Source: Microbacteriaceae bacterium (GTDB taxonomy: Bacteria > Actinomycetota > Actinomycetes > Actinomycetales > Microbacteriaceae). Taken from it: a stretch of DNA of 6,561 bases. Under the pieces are notes generated by a model. It did not search any database and was not told where the DNA came from. It worked only from the letters and a program-made list of their open reading frames with translations. Each line of letters begins with the position of its first letter. The first letter of the stretch is position 1. The DNA lies in the NCBI GenBank assembly GCA_026785785.1, contig JAJAZI010000315.1, positions 1 to 6,561 of the forward strand, read 5' to 3'. Shown one piece after another: positions 1-5,930 of this stretch. The position numbers and the translations under genes were made by a program.

Positions 1-171
1 CTCGGCCGCATCGACCTCACCGTGCCGTTCCTCGTCGGTGGCGGGGTCGCGTTCGTCGCGAGCGTCGTGTTCTTCCGGTTCCTGATGACGCTCCCCAACG
101 CCGAGGACGTCGACAACGGAGACCTCCCTGTCGGGCCGATCGAGCCCCCGGGGATCACGCCGCTGCAGTGA
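1..171 (+). CDS. C-terminal end of an integral membrane protein, possibly an MFS transporter (5' truncated)
   Basis: The first reading frame is open from the window edge to a TGA at 169-171, giving the last 56 residues of a protein that begins outside the window. Residues 6-29 form one hydrophobic stretch (TVPFLVGGGVAFVASVVFFR core) that looks like a last transmembrane helix. It is followed by an acidic, proline-rich tail of about 25 residues ending in ITPLQ. A glycine-rich final helix with a short cytoplasmic tail is common in MFS exporters, but one helix cannot fix the family, so the MFS suggestion is inference. The gene converges on the aldo/keto reductase gene, with 24 bases between the two stop codons. 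High-GC codon use agrees with real coding sequence. Confidence 0.65.
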   Translation, partial: LGRIDLTVPFLVGGGVAFVASVVFFRFLMTLPNAEDVDNGDLPVGPIEPPGITPLQ

Positions 172-198
172 CCCCGCGGGCGTCGCCGATCCGGGTCA
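169..198. terminator. Inverted repeat joining two convergent stop codons (weak)
   Basis: TGACCC (169-174) and GGGTCA (193-198) form a 6-bp inverted repeat. Each arm contains the TGA stop of one of the two convergent genes. The loop is 18 bases and can form only small internal stems such as GGC/GCC. There is no T-run, so this is at best a weak bidirectional terminator and may be chance. Confidence 0.2.
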
Positions 199-1029
199 GT
201 TGTTGTCGTCGGGGTCGAGACCCGTGCGTTCGCCCGACTCGAGTCCGTCGATGGCCGCGAGGTCGTCGTCATCCAGCTCGAAGCCGAACACGTCGGCGTT
301 CTGGCGGATGCGGTCCGGCGTCACCGACTTGGGGATCACGACGATGCCCTGCTGCAGGTGCCAGCGGATGACGACCTGGGCGGGGGAGACGGAGTGCTTC
401 ACCGCGATGGTGTCGAGCACCGGGTTGCCGAGCACCCGCCCGCGGGCCAGCGGCGACCACGCCTCGGTCAGGATCCCGTTCACGTCGCCGTAGGCGCGCA
501 CCTCCCGCTGGGGCAGCCACGGGTGTAGCTCGACCTGGTTGATGACGGGAACGACCGCCGTCTCGGCCAGCAGCCGGTCGAGGTGGTGGGTGTGGAAGTT
601 GGAGACACCGATCGAGCGGACGACCCCGTCGGAGCGCAGCTTCTCGAGCGCGCGCCACGTCTCGACGTAGAGGCCGCGTTTCGGGGCCGGCCAGTGAATC
701 AGGTAGAGGTCGACATAGTCGAGACCGAGCTTCTGGCGGCTCTCCTCGAACGCGCGCAGGGTGTTGTCGAACCCGTGGTCGTCCTGCCAGACCTTCGTGG
801 TCACGAACAGCTCCTCACGGGGAACGCCCGAGCGGCGCATCCCCTCGCCGACGCCGATCTCGTTGCCGTACAGGGTCGCCGTGTCGACGTGCCGATAGCC
901 GGCGTCGATCGCCGCCTGGACGACATCCGCCGCCTGTTCGTCGGCGATTTTGTACACGCCGAGGCCGAGCTGGGGGATGACACGGCCATCGTTCATCGTC
1001 AGAACGGGGGATACGGGCTCAGTTGTCAT
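196..1029 (-). CDS. Aldo/keto reductase, 2,5-diketo-D-gluconate reductase-like
   Basis: This 277-residue protein is a soluble NADPH-dependent oxidoreductase of the (beta/alpha)8-barrel aldo/keto reductase family, and its length is typical. The catalytic tetrad is complete: Asp49 and Tyr54 in DTATLYGNE, Lys79 in VTTKVW, and His112 in LIHWP. Other family landmarks are GVSNF (141-145), NQVELHP (164-170), EAWSPLARG (189-197), and the NADPH-phosphate-binding segment IPKSVTPDRIRQN with Lys234, Ser235, Arg240 and Asn244. These place it near the bacterial DkgA/DkgB type, which reduces small aldehydes, ketones and 2,5-diketo-gluconate; the actual substrate cannot be read from the sequence. I chose the ATG at 1029 because homology starts soon after (NDGRVIPQLGLGVYKI). 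An in-frame GTG at 1068 (290 aa) has GGAG eight bases upstream and is the alternative. The DUF1206 gene ends 64 bases upstream on the same strand. Confidence 0.93.
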   Translation of the reverse strand: MTTEPVSPVLTMNDGRVIPQLGLGVYKIADEQAADVVQAAIDAGYRHVDTATLYGNEIGVGEGMRRSGVPREELFVTTKVWQDDHGFDNTLRAFEESRQKLGLDYVDLYLIHWPAPKRGLYVETWRALEKLRSDGVVRSIGVSNFHTHHLDRLLAETAVVPVINQVELHPWLPQREVRAYGDVNGILTEAWSPLARGRVLGNPVLDTIAVKHSVSPAQVVIRWHLQQGIVVIPKSVTPDRIRQNADVFGFELDDDDLAAIDGLESGERTGLDPDDNN

Positions 1030-1035
1030 CAGACC

Positions 1036-1041
1036 ATTATT
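1036..1041 (-). promoter_or_regulatory. Possible -10 element for a leaderless aldo/keto reductase transcript
   Basis: On the minus strand AATAAT (5 of 6 matches to TATAAT) is followed by six bases (GGTCTG) and then the ATG at 1029. No Shine-Dalgarno sequence lies in front of this ATG. A -10 box directly before the start codon is the usual arrangement for leaderless actinobacterial genes. No convincing -35 was seen. Confidence 0.35.
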
Positions 1042-1093
1042 AGTCGGCTTGCTGTGGCCAGAGTGCACGCGAGCGGCTCCAGTGGCGGCGGGG

Positions 1094-1897
1094 CTACAGC
1101 CGCGCTCGCCGCGCCCGCACGAAGCTGTACAGCCCGTAGGCGATCAGGCCGATGGCGACGACGATCAGGATTGCCGGACCGAACGGCAGCTCGACGAGAG
1201 CCTTGAGTGCGCCGTCGAGACCGGTGGACTCGCTCGCGTCCACGGTGAAGGCGGCCACGAGAAACAGGATTCCGACGACGCCGAGCGCGATTCCCTTGGC
1301 GGCGTAGCCGACGACGCCGAGCCCGACAACCACGCGGCCAACGGTTCCCGAGGGAACGGTCAGGTCCTTAGTGAACTTCTTCCCGATGCCCATCACCACG
1401 AAGACTCCGCCGACCACGCAGACTGCCAGGCCGACGATCACGAGCACGACGATCCCGCCCGGAGTCGCGAGCAGTGTGGCGGTGAGACCCTGGGCGTCGC
1501 CGCCGGAGTCGGACGAGCCGCCCATCGCGAAGCCGAGGGCCGCTCCGGCAATCGCGAGGTACACCACCGCCTTGCCGAGTTCGATCGCGCGGTGGCCCCA
1601 CTTGCGCTTGGGATCGGGCGAGGGCACAAGGATGGCCTCCGTGACCTGCCACAGTCCGAGCGCGGTGAGGCCGACGACAATCGTCCAGAGCACGAAGACG
1701 CCACCGGGAGTCGAGGCAAGACCGCTGAGGGCCCCGGATGCGTCGGCCTCGCCGCCCGCTCCGCGCGCGATGCCGATCGCGATGGCGCCGATCAGAACGT
1801 GCAGCAAGCCGTTGACGGCGTATCCCAGCCGGGCGCCAATCTGAAAGGGGCGGCTTCGGCTGGCGCTGCGGGCGGCGCTCTCGACGTGGTCTGACAT
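1094..1897 (-). CDS. DUF1206 family integral membrane protein
   Basis: This 267-residue protein has six predicted transmembrane helices, at roughly residues 23-45, 66-90, 105-126, 147-171, 187-217 and 238-261. It is built from three two-helix units, each starting with a Gly-rich aromatic helix: GARLGYAVNGLLHVLIGA (21-38), ELGKAVVYLAIAGAALG (106-122) and GLGVVGYAAKGIALGVVG (192-209). This triple repeat is characteristic of the DUF1206 family, which is frequent in Actinobacteria and has no established function. The N-terminus is Ser/Arg-rich without a signal peptide, and the C-terminus (SFVRARRARL) is basic, which suggests it is cytoplasmic. The ATG at 1897 is used; the nearest purine-rich run (GGGGAAG) is 12 bases away, so a leaderless transcript is possible. 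The aldo/keto reductase follows on the same strand and may be cotranscribed. Confidence 0.88.
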   Translation of the reverse strand: MSDHVESAARSASRSRPFQIGARLGYAVNGLLHVLIGAIAIGIARGAGGEADASGALSGLASTPGGVFVLWTIVVGLTALGLWQVTEAILVPSPDPKRKWGHRAIELGKAVVYLAIAGAALGFAMGGSSDSGGDAQGLTATLLATPGGIVVLVIVGLAVCVVGGVFVVMGIGKKFTKDLTVPSGTVGRVVVGLGVVGYAAKGIALGVVGILFLVAAFTVDASESTGLDGALKALVELPFGPAILIVVAIGLIAYGLYSFVRARRARL

Positions 1898-1903
1898 GAA
1901 TCC

Positions 1904-1909
1904 ACAGTA
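1904..1909 (-). promoter_or_regulatory. Possible -10 element for a leaderless DUF1206 transcript
   Basis: TACTGT (TAnnnT type) on the minus strand is followed by GGATTC and then the ATG at 1897. The six-base spacing would put the transcription start at or next to the start codon. The -35 region is not convincing. The 102-base gap to the transporter gene (1898-1999) otherwise shows only short direct repeats, such as GGTTCCGC at 1959-1966 and 1992-1999, and no clear terminator. Confidence 0.35.
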
Positions 1910-1999
1910 CTTCCCCAGCTAGGTCACGAGAAGAGGCGTGCCCGTTCAGCGTCAGTCTGGTTCCGCGCCAGTCCGAATCTGCGCCAGCCCCGGTTCCGC

Positions 2000-3208
2000 T
2001 CAGCTCGGCTGAACCGCGATTGGTTCGGTGTCGGGGATCGGGCTCGCGTCGCGGTTCCGCAGGTCGGGGTGCCAGCGGCGGAACACCGTCGCCACGATGA
2101 CGCCGCCGATCGCGAAGGCCGCCGCGACGACGAAGGCGCCCGGCGCCCCCGAGGCGTCGATCACGAAGCCGGCGATGGCAGAACCGATTGCGGCGCCGAT
2201 GAGCTGGCCGGTGCCCACCCACCCGTAGGCCTCCGCGGTCTCGCTGAACTTCACGCTCGCCGACACGATCGCGAACATGACCGCGAGGGCGGGCGCGATG
2301 CCGACCCCGGCGATCAACATGGTGAGCGCGAGCCACCAGAAATTGAGGCTCACGATCGCGAGGGACAGGCCGATCGCCACCCCGAGCATCCGCATCGCGA
2401 GCGCGGCCGGCCCGATCGGCCGGTGGCCGAAGGAGAGACCGCCGATGAGAGACCCGATCGCGAAGATCGCGAGGATGATGCCCGATTCCGACCCGCCCTC
2501 GCCGAACGCCGCCACCACGCCGACCTCGACCGCCGCGCACGCGCCGATGAGCAGGAATCCGGTGACGGTGGCGAGCAGCACGGGCGGCCTGCCGAGCACG
2601 GCGCCGAGCTTGCGGCGGCTGAGAGGGATGCGCACCCGGCCGACCTCGGGCGAGGAGATGAACCAAGTCGAGCCGACGACGAGGATGCCCATCGCGGTGA
2701 GAATCGCCGTGACGGTGCTGATCTGCACCGCGAGGAACACCGTGATGACCGGGCCGAGCACCCAGATGATCTCCTGCGCCGAGGCGTCGAGGGAGAAGAG
2801 CGGGGTGAGCTGGCGGGAGTTGACCATCTTCGGATAGATCGTGCGCACGGCCGGCTGCACGGGCGGCATGCTCAGTCCCGCGATCAGGCCGATCGCCATG
2901 TACAGGGGAACGGGCATCTCGACGAGGGCGATCGTGACGATGGATGCTGTGCAGAGGACTGACGTGAGGATCAGCACCGGGCGCATCGCCCAGCGCCCCA
3001 TCCACCGGCTCGTGAGCGGCCCGGCGATGGCCTGGCCGATGCTCGTCGCGGCGAGGACGAGGCCCGCCGCGGCGTAGGAATCGTGCACGTGCTCGACGTG
3101 CAGGAGCAGGGCGAGGGAGAGCATCCCGAACGGGAACCTGGCCGTGAGCTGTGCAGCGATGATGCGGGCGACCCCGGGGGACTTCAACAGGCTCGCGTAA
3201 CTACTCAC
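2000..3208 (-). CDS. Major facilitator superfamily (MFS) transporter
   Basis: This 402-residue protein has the length and hydrophobic profile of a 12-helix MFS permease in the cytoplasmic membrane. Helices lie at roughly residues 14-36, 46-66, 75-97, 99-119, 144-164, 165-185, 207-233, 242-262, 267-288, 290-314, 330-352 and 356-377. The loop between helices 2 and 3 reads GPLTSRWMGRWAMRPVL (63-79), a degenerate form of MFS motif A. The central loop (186-205) is basic, as expected for a cytoplasmic hinge, and the C-terminal tail after 378 is hydrophilic. No substrate can be assigned, although such proteins are often annotated as drug or sugar exporters. The start is the GTG at 3208 (MSSYASLLKSPGVARI), with no upstream Shine-Dalgarno sequence. 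The gene is divergent from nrdA across a 235-base intergenic region. Confidence 0.9.
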   Translation of the reverse strand: MSSYASLLKSPGVARIIAAQLTARFPFGMLSLALLLHVEHVHDSYAAAGLVLAATSIGQAIAGPLTSRWMGRWAMRPVLILTSVLCTASIVTIALVEMPVPLYMAIGLIAGLSMPPVQPAVRTIYPKMVNSRQLTPLFSLDASAQEIIWVLGPVITVFLAVQISTVTAILTAMGILVVGSTWFISSPEVGRVRIPLSRRKLGAVLGRPPVLLATVTGFLLIGACAAVEVGVVAAFGEGGSESGIILAIFAIGSLIGGLSFGHRPIGPAALAMRMLGVAIGLSLAIVSLNFWWLALTMLIAGVGIAPALAVMFAIVSASVKFSETAEAYGWVGTGQLIGAAIGSAIAGFVIDASGAPGAFVVAAAFAIGGVIVATVFRRWHPDLRNRDASPIPDTEPIAVQPS

Positions 3209-3216
3209 AACCAGTC

Positions 3217-3222
3217 AGCCTA
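3217..3222 (-). promoter_or_regulatory. Possible -10 element for a leaderless MFS transporter transcript
   Basis: TAGGCT (TAnnnT type) on the minus strand lies eight bases before the GTG start at 3208, and no Shine-Dalgarno sequence is present. The initiating nucleotide would fall within about one base of the start codon. GACATT, 18 bases further upstream, is a poor -35 candidate. Confidence 0.3.
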
Positions 3223-3269
3223 TCGGGCGGAAAAGACGGGAATGTCGGCGGCTGGTGGCACGATCTGGC

Positions 3270-3308
3270 TGTGCATAAGTCGGCGAAGTTATACACACCT
3301 GTGGAGGA
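3270..3308. promoter_or_regulatory. Two inverted DnaA-box-like sites, with a third weaker match, upstream of nrdA
   Basis: TGTGCATAA (3270-3278) is TTATGCACA on the minus strand, and TTATACACA lies on the plus strand at 3289-3297. Both match the general DnaA-box consensus TTATNCACA at every defined position. They face each other across 10 bases, so together they also form a 9-bp inverted repeat with one mismatch. TGTGGAGGA (3300-3308) is a 7-of-9 match to a minus-strand TTATCCACA box. DnaA regulation of nrdAB is known in E. coli; here it is inference. The pair could instead be an operator for another dimeric regulator of nrdA or of the divergent transporter gene. Confidence 0.5.
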
Positions 3309-3313
3309 CACGC

Positions 3314-3329
3314 CCACTACATCTAGGGT
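3314..3329. promoter_or_regulatory. NrdR box, distal
   Basis: CCACTACATCTAGGGT is an imperfect palindrome (CACTA, four bases, TAGGG). It agrees with the NrdR-box pattern ACACTATATATTGTGT at about 11 of 16 positions, including CAC, TA, AT and the G-rich right arm. Its centre (3321.5) is 32 bp from that of the next box, the spacing seen for paired NrdR operators. NrdR is the ATP-cone/zinc-ribbon repressor of ribonucleotide reductase operons. Confidence 0.65.
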
Positions 3330-3336
3330 TAGCCCA

Positions 3337-3367
3337 TTGTCAGACCCCCGATATATAGTGGTAACAA
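3337..3367 (+). promoter_or_regulatory. nrdA: Candidate nrdA core promoter region (elements ambiguous)
   Basis: TTGTCA (3337-3342) matches the -35 consensus TTGACA at 5 of 6 positions. The possible -10 partners are TATAGT (3354-3359, only 11 bases away) and TAACAA (3362-3367, 19 bases away, preceded by an extended TGG). Neither spacing is ideal, so the exact promoter is uncertain. A third option is CTGACC (3371-3376) with AAGAAT (3395-3400). In every version the NrdR boxes overlap or lie just upstream of the promoter, which fits repression. Confidence 0.3.
3346..3361. promoter_or_regulatory. NrdR box, proximal
   Basis: CCCCGATATATAGTGG contains the invariant NrdR-box features C4, the ATATAT centre and GTG in the right arm. 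It is separated by exactly 16 bp from the distal box at 3314-3329, so the two lie on the same face of the helix, about three turns apart. The left arm is less well conserved (CCCC rather than ACAC). Confidence 0.75.
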
Positions 3368-3372
3368 CGCCT

Positions 3373-3388
3373 GACCGGTATATCGGTC
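3373..3388. promoter_or_regulatory. Third palindrome in the nrdA leader, NrdR-like or other operator
   Basis: GACCGGTATATCGGTC has perfect 5-base arms (GACCG/CGGTC) around GTATAT. It resembles an NrdR box with a degenerate core. Its centre is 27 bp from the proximal NrdR box, not a whole number of helical turns, so it may be a separate operator or an auxiliary site. Confidence 0.35.
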
Positions 3389-3402
3389 GCAGGCAAGAAT
3401 GG

Positions 3403-3416
3403 GCCTGTATGCAGGC
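3403..3416 (+). repeat. Small stem-loop in the nrdA leader
   Basis: GCCTG and CAGGC form a 5-bp stem around TATG, ending about 15 bases before the Shine-Dalgarno sequence. GCAGGCA also occurs as a direct repeat at 3389-3395 and 3411-3417. A function in the leader is possible but unproven. Confidence 0.2.
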
Positions 3417-3431
3417 ATTCGTCGGGGTCGT

Positions 3432-3438
3432 AAGGGAG
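3432..3438 (+). promoter_or_regulatory. nrdA: Ribosome binding site that sets the nrdA start
   Basis: AAGGGAG is the best Shine-Dalgarno match in the leader and lies five bases before the GTG at 3444. It is too close (two bases) to the TTG at 3441 and lies downstream of the ATG at 3399, so it favours GTG 3444. Confidence 0.7.
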
Positions 3439-3443
3439 TTTTG

Positions 3444-5930
3444 GTGGAGATCACAGTAATCAAGCGCAACGGACAGCGTGAGCCGTATGACGCGAACAAG
3501 ATCAACCTCGCAATCGAGCACGCGACAACCGGGCTCGACGACAACATCGCGTGGGTCACGCAGATCGCGTCCGAGCTGGAAATCACCCTGTTCGACGGCA
3601 TCACGACGCAGCAGCTCGACGAGGCCGTCATTCAGGTTGCCCTGCAGAACGTCAAGGACGACCCGGCGTTCGACACGGTCGCCGCCCGCCTGCTGCTGAA
3701 GACCATCTACAAGCGCGTTCTCGGCGACTACGAGTCGGCCGAGCAGCTCAAGTTCCTCCACGCCTCGCACTTCGCCGCGAATATCACCCGCGGCGTCGAT
3801 GAGAAGCTCCTCGACTCCCGCCTCGTCGAAATGTTCGACCTCGAGAAGCTCAGCCAGGCCCTCGAGCCCGCGCACGACGAGCTGCTCAAGTACATCGGTG
3901 TCGTCACCCTCAACAACCGCTACGGAATCAAGGGCCGCAATGGCGACGCCCTCGAGGTTCCGCAGTACTTCTGGATGCGCATCGCAATGGGCCTCTCGCT
4001 CAACGAGGCGAACCCCACCGAGCACGCGATCGCGTTCTACGAGAAGATGTCGACCCTCGAGTACCTCGCGGCCGGATCAACCCTCGTCAACGCGGGCACG
4101 ATCTACCCGCAGCTCGCGAACTGCTTCGTCATGGAAATGCAAGACGACATGGAGCACATCGCCAAGACCACCCGCGACGTGATGTGGCTCACCAAGGGGA
4201 CCGGCGGCATCGGCCTGTCGGTCACCAAGCTCCGCGCGCAGGGATCCCCGATCCGCTCGAACAACACCACCTCGACCGGCCCGATCCCGTTCATGCACAC
4301 GATCGACTCGATCCTGCGCGCGGTAAGCCGCGGCGGCAAGAAGTTCGGCGCGCTGTGCTTCTACATCGAAAACTGGCACCTCGACTTCCCCGAGTTCCTC
4401 GACCTGCGCCAGAACTCCGGCGACCCGTACCGTCGCACCCGCACCGCGAACACCGCAGTCTGGATCAGCGACGAGTTCATGAAGCGCGTGCAGAACGACG
4501 ACGACTGGTACCTCTTCGACCCGCTCGAGGTCAGCGACCTCAACGAGCTGTACGGCAAGGAATTCTCCACTCGCTACAACGAGTACGTCGCCCTCGCCGA
4601 CGCCGGCCAGATGCGCATGTACAAGCGAATCACCGCGCGTGAGCAGTTCAAGTCGATTCTCATCTCGCTGCAGACGACCTCGCACCCGTGGCTCACCTTC
4701 AAGGACACGATCAACAACCGTGCCCTCAACAACAACACCGGCACGATCCACCTGTCGAACCTGTGCACCGAGATCACCCTCCCGCAAGACGAAGACAACG
4801 TCTCGGTCTGCAACCTGGCCTCGATCAACCTGTCGCGGCACATGCTGGACGGCAAGGTTGACTTCAAGAAGATCGAGGAGAGCGCCCGGCTCGCAATCCG
4901 CCAGCTCGACAACCTCATCGACATCACCCGCTCCTCGGTCAAGGAGGCGGACTTCTCCAACGAGCAGAACCGCGCCGTCGGCCTCGGCGTCATGGGCTTC
5001 ACCGACATCATCGAAAAGCTCGGCTTCAGCTACGAGAGCGAAGCCTCGTACGACCTGGTCGACGAGATCATGGAACATGTGTCGTACGCGGCGATCGACG
5101 AGAGCGCCAACCTCGCCCGCGAACGCGGCTCGTACGCGAACTTCGAGGGCTCCGGCTGGTCCAAGGGAATGGTGCCGATCGACAGCATCGCGACGACCGA
5201 GGCCGACCGCGACATGGCGATCAAGGTCAACCGCACGACCCGGCTCGACTGGGATGCGCTGCGCGAGAAGGTCAAGGGCGGCATGCGCAACGCGACCCTC
5301 ATGGCCATCGCACCAACCGCATCCATCGGCCTCGTTGCCGGCACCACTCCGGGTCTCGACCCGCAGTTCTCGCAGATCTTCAGCCGCGCAACCTCGAACG
5401 GCAAGTTCCTCGAGGTCAACCGCAACCTCGTGGCCGACCTGCAGGAGCTGGGCATCTGGGACTCGACGCGTGAGACGATCCTGCGCAGCCAGGGCGACAT
5501 CCAGAACATCGCCGCAATCCCCGACCACATGAAGGAGACGTACAAGACGAGTTTCCAGCTCTCCCCGTACGCCTTCATCGAGGTCGCGGCCCGCGCGCAG
5601 AAGTGGATCGACCAGGCCATCAGTCGCAACATGTACCTCGAGACGCGCGACCTCGGCGACATGATGGACATCTACTTCGCGGCGTGGGAGCGCGGCGTGA
5701 AGACCACCTACTACCTGCACATGAAGCCGCGCCACACGGCGGAGCAGTCGACGGTCAAGGTCAACAAGTCGGAGTCGATCGGCACGGGAGCCCGCAAGGG
5801 CTTCGGCGCCTCGTCGACGTCGTCGACCCCGGCCGGCGTCCCGATCGAGGCGGCAGCAGCCCCGGTCGTGGTGGAGTCCGCCCCGTCGGCGCCCCGCAAG
5901 GGCTTCGGCTTCGGAAAGCCGGGCGCCTGA
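3444..5930 (+). CDS. nrdA: Class I ribonucleotide reductase catalytic subunit (NrdA) with ATP cone, lacking C-terminal cysteines
   Basis: This 828-residue protein reduces ribonucleoside diphosphates to deoxyribonucleotides together with NrdB. An ATP cone (activity-control domain) fills residues 3-92, beginning VIKRNGQREPYDANKINLAI. The catalytic barrel holds Cys227 (ANCF), Asn439-Cys441-Glu443 in SNLCTE, Cys456 (SVCNLASINL), the phosphate-binding APTASI loop (623-628) and the radical-transfer pair Tyr756-Tyr757 in TTYYLHMK. From residue 780 there is an Ala/Pro/Ser-rich tail with two RKGFG motifs (784-788, 818-822). No cysteine occurs after the Tyr pair, although class I NrdA normally ends in a redox-active cysteine pair; the following short ORF encodes one. 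The GTG at 3444 is chosen because AAGGGAG (3432-3438) lies five bases upstream and homology starts at once; an ATG at 3399 would add an unconserved 15-residue extension. The gene ends in tandem TGATGA. The upstream boxes predict NrdR repression. Confidence 0.96.
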   Translation: MEITVIKRNGQREPYDANKINLAIEHATTGLDDNIAWVTQIASELEITLFDGITTQQLDEAVIQVALQNVKDDPAFDTVAARLLLKTIYKRVLGDYESAEQLKFLHASHFAANITRGVDEKLLDSRLVEMFDLEKLSQALEPAHDELLKYIGVVTLNNRYGIKGRNGDALEVPQYFWMRIAMGLSLNEANPTEHAIAFYEKMSTLEYLAAGSTLVNAGTIYPQLANCFVMEMQDDMEHIAKTTRDVMWLTKGTGGIGLSVTKLRAQGSPIRSNNTTSTGPIPFMHTIDSILRAVSRGGKKFGALCFYIENWHLDFPEFLDLRQNSGDPYRRTRTANTAVWISDEFMKRVQNDDDWYLFDPLEVSDLNELYGKEFSTRYNEYVALADAGQMRMYKRITAREQFKSILISLQTTSHPWLTFKDTINNRALNNNTGTIHLSNLCTEITLPQDEDNVSVCNLASINLSRHMLDGKVDFKKIEESARLAIRQLDNLIDITRSSVKEADFSNEQNRAVGLGVMGFTDIIEKLGFSYESEASYDLVDEIMEHVSYAAIDESANLARERGSYANFEGSGWSKGMVPIDSIATTEADRDMAIKVNRTTRLDWDALREKVKGGMRNATLMAIAPTASIGLVAGTTPGLDPQFSQIFSRATSNGKFLEVNRNLVADLQELGIWDSTRETILRSQGDIQNIAAIPDHMKETYKTSFQLSPYAFIEVAARAQKWIDQAISRNMYLETRDLGDMMDIYFAAWERGVKTTYYLHMKPRHTAEQSTVKVNKSESIGTGARKGFGASSTSSTPAGVPIEAAAAPVVVESAPSAPRKGFGFGKPGA
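5791..5909 (+). repeat. In-frame 17-bp direct repeat flanking the NrdA linker
   Basis: CCCGCAAGGGCTTCGGC occurs exactly at 5791-5807 and 5893-5909, with a period of 102 bp (34 codons). Both copies are in the nrdA frame and encode the two RKGFG motifs. The DNA between them encodes an Ala/Pro/Ser-rich, probably disordered segment. Recombination between the copies would delete 34 residues without changing frame. Confidence 0.7.

Noticed and set aside
1368..3005. Minus-strand open frame of 545 codons overlapping the MFS and DUF1206 genes
   Set aside because: The product is an Arg/His/Pro-rich frame shadow with no family features, while the other frame gives well-formed membrane proteins.
3399..3443. 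Upstream ATG start for nrdA adding 15 residues (MGLYAGIRRGRKGVL)
   Set aside because: The extension is not ATP-cone-like, the ATG has no good ribosome binding site, and AAGGGAG is well placed for the GTG at 3444.
3444..5930. nrdA as a pseudogene because of the missing cysteine tail
   Set aside because: All other catalytic residues and the whole frame are intact, and the tail sequence sits immediately downstream with its own start codon overlapping the stop, which argues for an organised arrangement rather than decay.
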